A DNA stretch of 64,000 nucleotides, from NCBI RefSeq assembly GCF_029893965.1, contig NZ_JARXXP010000002.1:186001-250000 (forward strand), in the 5' to 3' direction. Shown here piece after piece: positions 59,745 to 64,000 of the stretch (position 1 is its first letter; each line of letters starts with the position of its first letter). Source of the DNA: Paenibacillus sp. PastM-3. GTDB lineage: Bacteria > Bacillota > Bacilli > Paenibacillales > Paenibacillaceae. The notes beneath the pieces were generated by a model, which worked only from the letters and a program-made list of their open reading frames with translations, had not been told where the DNA came from and ran no database searches. The translations under genes and the position numbers were made by a program.

Positions 59745-61646
59745 TTAGCCTACATCCGGCAGATCGTCGCCGGAGAACTGGCTGTTGTACAGATCGGCAT
59801 AGAAGCCTCCCTGCTCCAGCAGCTCGACATGGGTGCCTTTTTCAATCACGCTGCCCTGGTTCATTACGAGAATGAGATCAGCATCGCGGATCGTCGACAG
59901 GCGGTGGGCAATGACAAAGCTGGTTCTTCCGGTCATCAGCGTCTTCATCGCCTTCTGGATCTGCACTTCAGTCCGTGTATCGACACTGCTGGTCGCTTCA
60001 TCCAGGATCAGAATGGACGGATCGGCCAGAATCGCCCGGGCAATCGTCAGCAGCTGCTTCTGCCCCTGGGAGATATTCGATGCTTCCTCGTTCAGGATCG
60101 TATTGTAACCCAGCGGAAGCGTACGGATAAAGTGGTCGGCGTGGGCAGCCTTCGCAGCCCGCACCACATCCGCTTCCGTGGCGCCTTCACGGCCGTAAGC
60201 AATGTTGTCGCGGATGGTGCCGTTGAACAGCCAGGTATCCTGCAGCACCATACCGAACTTGCTGCGCAGCTCACTGCGCTTTATCTCGGTAATGTTCACA
60301 CCGTCGATGACAATCTCCCCGCCGCTGATTTCATAGAAACGCATCAGCAGGTTGATCAGCGTCGTTTTGCCGGCGCCGGTCGGTCCGACAATCGCAATAG
60401 TCTGTCCCGGCTTGACGTCGATATTCATGTCTTCAATCAGTATCGCATCGGGCTTGTAGCCGAACTTCACGTGGCGGAATTCAACTGCGCCTTCCTCAGC
60501 ATGATCTGCAGGCTTAGCCAGAGATACTGCAGTTTCCGGCACTTCCTCTTCTTCATCAAGCAGTTCAAAGACACGCTCAGCCGAAGCGATCGTCGACTGA
60601 ATGATATTGGCAATATTGGCCGTCTGGGTAATCGGCATTGTGAACTGGCGCGAATACTGGATAAAGGCCTGGATATCACCGACTTCAATTACCTTGCGGG
60701 TTACAAAGATCCCGCCGACCACACAGACGAGCACATATCCGAGGTTGCCGATGAACATCATCAGCGGCATAATCATCCCGGACATGAACTGGGACCGCCA
60801 GCCGGAGTTATACAGATCGTCATTGATTTTGTTAAATTCGCTTAGCGACTGCCGCTCCCGGCCGAACGCCTTGACGATCCGGTGTCCGGTGTACATTTCC
60901 TCAACGTGTCCGTTCAGCTGGCCCAGTGATTTCTGCTGGCCGATAAAGTGTCCCTGGGAACGCTTCGTAATGGCCATAATCACCACAAAGCTCAGCGGCA
61001 GGGTGATGATTGTAATCAGGGTCAGCCACGGGCTGATCGTCAGCATCATGATGATGACCCCGATAATGGTCACGATGGACGTGATCAGCTGCGTCAAGCT
61101 CTGCTGCAGCGTTGTACTGATGTTGTCCACGTCATTGGTTGCCCGGCTGAGAATTTCGCCGTGGGTACGGGAATCAAAATATTTCAGCGGCAGCCGTTCC
61201 AGCTTGCTGTTCACCTGCTCCCGCATATCAAAGACAACCTTCTGGGCTACTCCGGCCATTACATACTGCTGCACGTAGCTGAATACAGAGCTGAACAGGT
61301 ACAATCCGCCGAGGATTAGCAGAATATTATTCACATAACCAAAATCAATGGCCGCACCTGGCACACCTGTCAGCATTCCGTAGGCGCCTTCGAACAGCTT
61401 GGTTGTCGCCTTCCCCATCACCTTGGGACTGAAGATGCTGAATACGGTACTGGCTATAGCCGTGATCAGGACGATAAGCAGCTGCACCTGGCGCGGGCGC
61501 AGGTACGTAATCAGCCGGCGGAGCGTACCCTTGAAATCCTTGGCCTTCTCCGGAGGCATCCCCATGCCCGGGCCGCCGGGCCCGTGGCCGGGTCCAAAGC
61601 CGCCTCGCCGCACCGGAGGCTTCATTTGCTGATTTCTTTCACTCAT
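59745..61646 (-). CDS. Heterodimeric ABC exporter subunit, catalytic half (YfiC-like)
   Basis: 633 aa. A Gly/Pro/Met-rich head (about residues 12-35) precedes six membrane segments and the ATPase: Walker A GPTGAGKTT, Walker B ILILDEATSSVD with catalytic Glu and H-loop IAHRLS, all intact. Its signature is degenerate, NISQGQKQ in place of LSGGQ. With the partner's altered Walker B and H-loop, this makes one dead and one active ATP site, as in LmrCD/BmrCD/TM287-288. Coupled to the partner by a 4-bp overlap. Multidrug export is the usual assignment. Confidence 0.9.
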   Translation of the reverse strand: MSERNQQMKPPVRRGGFGPGHGPGGPGMGMPPEKAKDFKGTLRRLITYLRPRQVQLLIVLITAIASTVFSIFSPKVMGKATTKLFEGAYGMLTGVPGAAIDFGYVNNILLILGGLYLFSSVFSYVQQYVMAGVAQKVVFDMREQVNSKLERLPLKYFDSRTHGEILSRATNDVDNISTTLQQSLTQLITSIVTIIGVIIMMLTISPWLTLITIITLPLSFVVIMAITKRSQGHFIGQQKSLGQLNGHVEEMYTGHRIVKAFGRERQSLSEFNKINDDLYNSGWRSQFMSGMIMPLMMFIGNLGYVLVCVVGGIFVTRKVIEVGDIQAFIQYSRQFTMPITQTANIANIIQSTIASAERVFELLDEEEEVPETAVSLAKPADHAEEGAVEFRHVKFGYKPDAILIEDMNIDVKPGQTIAIVGPTGAGKTTLINLLMRFYEISGGEIVIDGVNITEIKRSELRSKFGMVLQDTWLFNGTIRDNIAYGREGATEADVVRAAKAAHADHFIRTLPLGYNTILNEEASNISQGQKQLLTIARAILADPSILILDEATSSVDTRTEVQIQKAMKTLMTGRTSFVIAHRLSTIRDADLILVMNQGSVIEKGTHVELLEQGGFYADLYNSQFSGDDLPDVG

Positions 61647-63412
61647 GCTATTTCCTCCTCTGACAACTGCGAGGATACAATCTCGCGGTACACTTCGCTA
61701 TTCTCCATCAGCTCGCGGTGATTGCCGATGCCGGCCACCCGGCCTTCATCCAGCACAATAATCCGGTCCGCATCCATAACGGTGCTGACCCGCTGGGCGA
61801 CAATCAGCACCGTCGATTCCGTCGTCTCCTCCTTCAGGGCAGCGCGCAGCTTGGCGTCTGTCTTGAAGTCAAGCGCGGAGAAGCTGTCATCGAACAGGTA
61901 CACCTCCGGCCTACGCACCAGGGCCCGGGCAATCGACAAGCGCTGCTTCTGGCCGCCGGAGACATTGCTGCCGCCCTGGGCAATCGGCGAGTCGAAGCCT
62001 TCTTTCATCGCCGATACGAAATCATAGGCCTGGGCCACTTTGGCCGCGTGGATGATTTCTTCATCGGTTGCATCATCTTTTCCGTAGCGGATATTCTCGT
62101 TGATGGTTCCGGTGAACAGTACCGCCTTCTGCGGAATATAACCGATCTTGCTGCGCAGATCCTCCTGTGTCATCTCACGGACATCCACGCCGTCTACCCG
62201 CACGGCACCCTCAATAACGTCGTAGAAACGGGGAATCATGCTGAGCAGCGTCGATTTGCCCGATCCGGTACCTCCGATAATAGCCGTAATCTCGCCCGGG
62301 CGTGCACTGAAGCTGATTCCGGATAGCGCCGGCTGCTCAGCTCCGGGATAGGAGAAGGATACGTTGTCGAACTCGACGAATCCGCGCAGGCCTTCCCGTC
62401 CATCCTGCTTCTTCGCATCGGCTGTAGCCAGAAGGTTAGCGGCTGCCGGATCAACAATCTCCGGCTGCATATCGAGCACCTCATTGATCCGCAGCGCGGA
62501 AGCTGAAGCCCGGGGAATCAGCACGAACATCATCGAAACCATAATCAGGGAGAACATAATCTGCATCGCATATTGGATAAAGGCCATCAGCGAGCCGACC
62601 TGCAGGTCGCCGTCGCCGATCCGGATACCGCCATAATAGAGAATGCCGATCATGGAGAAATTCATAACCAGCATCATAATAGGCATCAGGCCGGCCATAA
62701 TTTTGTTAACCTTAATCGCTGTATCCGTGAGGTCTTTATTAGCTGCAGTAAAGCGTTTATTCTCATGCTCAATCCGGTTGAATGAACGGATAACCCGGAT
62801 TCCGGTCAGATGCTCACGCAGCACACGGTTCAGGGTGTCCAGCTTCACCTGGATTGCCTTGAACAGCGGAAGCCCCTTCATTCCGATCAGGAATATCGCT
62901 CCAACCAGCACCGGAATGACAATAACAAAGATCAGGGACAGCTTGGCATCCTCAGACACCGCCATAATAATTCCCCCGATCATCATCATCGGAGCGCCGA
63001 CCATCATGCGCAGCATCATAGTCAATACTGTCTGTACCTGCGTAATATCGTTAGTAGTGCGGGTAATCAGCGAGGCAGTGCCCAGCTTATCAAACTCATG
63101 CAGTGTAAAATTCTCGACATGCTCGAACATCCGCGAGCGGGTGTTCCGGCCGAAGCCGGCAGCTACCTTGGCCGACAGATAACTTGCGATTACCGAACAC
63201 AGTGCGCCGCCGCCGGCCACCAGCAGCATGTAAGCGCCGATTCTCCAGATATAAGCGCGGTCTCCCTGCACAATCCCTTTATCCACAATGTCGGACATCA
63301 GGGTTGGAAGGTACAGGTCACCCATAGATTGCAGAAAGACCAGAATCAGCACTGCTGCTACGCCCCACCGAAAGGGCCCCAGTCCCTTTAACAATTTAAT
63401 CATTCTTCTCAT
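61643..63412 (-). CDS. Heterodimeric ABC exporter subunit, degenerate half (YfiB-like)
   Basis: 589 aa: six membrane segments, then an ATPase domain with Walker A GGTGSGKST and a canonical signature NVSGGQKQR. The catalytic Glu after Walker B is Asp (VYLFDDSFSALD) and the H-loop His is Gln (IVAQRVSTV). These are the marks of the non-hydrolysing site in asymmetric ABC exporters. It overlaps the MarR gene end by 17 bp and the partner start by 4 bp, so regulator and both subunits are one transcript from the promoter near 63970. Confidence 0.9.
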   Translation of the reverse strand: MRRMIKLLKGLGPFRWGVAAVLILVFLQSMGDLYLPTLMSDIVDKGIVQGDRAYIWRIGAYMLLVAGGGALCSVIASYLSAKVAAGFGRNTRSRMFEHVENFTLHEFDKLGTASLITRTTNDITQVQTVLTMMLRMMVGAPMMMIGGIIMAVSEDAKLSLIFVIVIPVLVGAIFLIGMKGLPLFKAIQVKLDTLNRVLREHLTGIRVIRSFNRIEHENKRFTAANKDLTDTAIKVNKIMAGLMPIMMLVMNFSMIGILYYGGIRIGDGDLQVGSLMAFIQYAMQIMFSLIMVSMMFVLIPRASASALRINEVLDMQPEIVDPAAANLLATADAKKQDGREGLRGFVEFDNVSFSYPGAEQPALSGISFSARPGEITAIIGGTGSGKSTLLSMIPRFYDVIEGAVRVDGVDVREMTQEDLRSKIGYIPQKAVLFTGTINENIRYGKDDATDEEIIHAAKVAQAYDFVSAMKEGFDSPIAQGGSNVSGGQKQRLSIARALVRRPEVYLFDDSFSALDFKTDAKLRAALKEETTESTVLIVAQRVSTVMDADRIIVLDEGRVAGIGNHRELMENSEVYREIVSSQLSEEEIA

Positions 63413-63848
63413 CTCCGTTCATTTGTAACAGGTCCAGATCAGGCCGCGGATTCTCTTCAATGAATGTCTGCACCTTCGTCAGCAGGTCAGCCAGATGGTT
63501 GCTCTCTTCTTCACCCAAATATTCCACTAGCTTACCCAGTGAGGCATCCATATAATTCCGCGCTTTTCTCGTAACAACCCTGCCCTGCTCCGTCAGCCGG
63601 ATCCGCACCACTCTGCGGTCGGAAGGGTCAGGCTGACGCTCCACCATGTCTTTGGCCTCGAGACTGTTAATCAGCTGGGTAACCGTGGGAGGCGTGATCC
63701 CCAGCAGCCGGCTAATTTCGGAAACCTTGAGCCCTTCCTCGGGTGTACGTGATTTCCTCGCGAGGCATATCAGCAAAGTCATTTCACTCGGCTTATGACC
63801 GTCCAGAGTCTGATGCACATGGGCTTTGCGCAGCTGCCGCAGGGCCAT
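63396..63848 (-). CDS. MarR-family regulator of the ABC exporter
   Basis: 150 aa from ATG 63848. The winged helix contains LKVSEISRLLGITPPTVTQL and VERQPDPSDRRVVRIRLTEQ. MarR proteins repress drug exporters and release DNA on ligand binding; the operon and operator fit. The start is odd: no ribosome site precedes ATG 63848, but the frame stays open upstream, encoding NENPVAQRLF, a natural first helix, and a strong GAGGAGG ends 8 nt before an in-frame GTT. Either a non-canonical start is used or the ATG is reached by weak initiation. Confidence 0.88.
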   Translation of the reverse strand: MALRQLRKAHVHQTLDGHKPSEMTLLICLARKSRTPEEGLKVSEISRLLGITPPTVTQLINSLEAKDMVERQPDPSDRRVVRIRLTEQGRVVTRKARNYMDASLGKLVEYLGEEESNHLADLLTKVQTFIEENPRPDLDLLQMNGDEKND

Positions 63849-63912
63849 AAACAGCCGTTGAGCGACTGGATTTTCGTTGTTTATCCCAACGTGTCCCGCC
63901 TCCTCATTTTTA

Positions 63913-63961
63913 GTTAGGTTTACTAATAATTAAATACAATATTAATTAGGCTACCTAATTA
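63913..63961. promoter_or_regulatory. MarR operators, two sites
   Basis: A perfect 19-bp palindrome TAATTAGG-CTA-CCTAATTA (63943-63961) and a second, weaker copy GTTAGGTTTACTAAT (63913-63927; 11 of 15 shared), centred 32 bp apart, about three helical turns. The first overlaps the -10 of the promoter. Confidence 0.75.
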
Positions 63962-63986
63962 TATTTTCAAGCCCGATCTTTGTCAA
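63958..63986 (-). promoter_or_regulatory. Consensus promoter of the MarR-ABC operon
   Basis: Minus strand: -35 TTGACA (63986 to 63981), 17-bp spacer, -10 TATAAT (63963 to 63958): a full match to the housekeeping consensus, consistent with a strong promoter that needs repression. Confidence 0.85.
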
Positions 63987-64000
63987 ACACTGAATGCGCT

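Overview
The window reads as chromosome of a spore-forming, Paenibacillus-like member of the Bacillales. The evidence is a complete gerA-gerB-gerC type germination operon, strong AGGAGG-type ribosome binding sites with frequent GTG and TTG starts, a mid-50s GC impression, and typical Firmicute families (DUF3243, heterodimeric ABC exporters, MocR and PerR-like regulators). I saw no rRNA, tRNA, CRISPR, prophage or intact insertion sequence. All coordinates and motifs were read by eye; no search or folding program was run.

Region 1-7.7 kb is a six-gene, tightly coupled minus-strand operon for a glycosylated and acylated C30-type carotenoid: two CrtN-type desaturases, CrtM, a CruF-like hydratase, an acyltransferase and a glycosyltransferase that runs off the left edge. 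Just upstream lies a MerR regulator with a B12-binding photoreceptor domain (CarH/LitR type). Both the crt promoter and the regulator's own promoter carry ATACA boxes repeated exactly every 11 bp, the geometry known for CarH operators. This light/B12-controlled pigment module is the clearest integrated system in the window.

Region 7.9-15.4 kb holds two phospholipase D superfamily proteins (one a cardiolipin synthase) and a TetR-RND efflux operon. Region 15.4-24.4 kb has a TorD-type chaperone, moaA, a LysE exporter divergent from a MocR regulator, an ABC exporter followed by a two-component system, and mobA. Region 24.7-29.2 kb has an MFS transporter, a nuclease-like protein behind an apparent attenuator, an array of six 52-bp tandem repeats, and glnS.

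Region 29-41 kb has small enzymes, a MOSC protein, a molybdopterin oxidoreductase, a formate/nitrite channel, NADH oxidase, formate-THF ligase and glutathione peroxidase. The channel and the NADH oxidase each have three TGTGA-N6-TCACA-like sites upstream, suggesting one Fnr/Crp-type oxygen- or redox-responsive regulon. Together with torD, moaA, mobA and MOSC this gives the window a molybdenum/formate theme.

Region 41-64 kb has a VanY-type carboxypeptidase, a DEAD-box helicase with a very long low-complexity tail, an AarF kinase with a phasin-like partner, ThuA, HemD, a chemotaxis receptor, a PerR-like regulator, the germination operon, a Rieske-FAD oxidoreductase with a heme monooxygenase, an MMPL transporter, and a MarR-controlled heterodimeric ABC exporter with a consensus promoter and a palindromic operator. 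Two 75-bp segments 15 kb apart (29155-29229 and 44792-44866) align without gaps at about 73% identity and are not explained by any gene I recognise.
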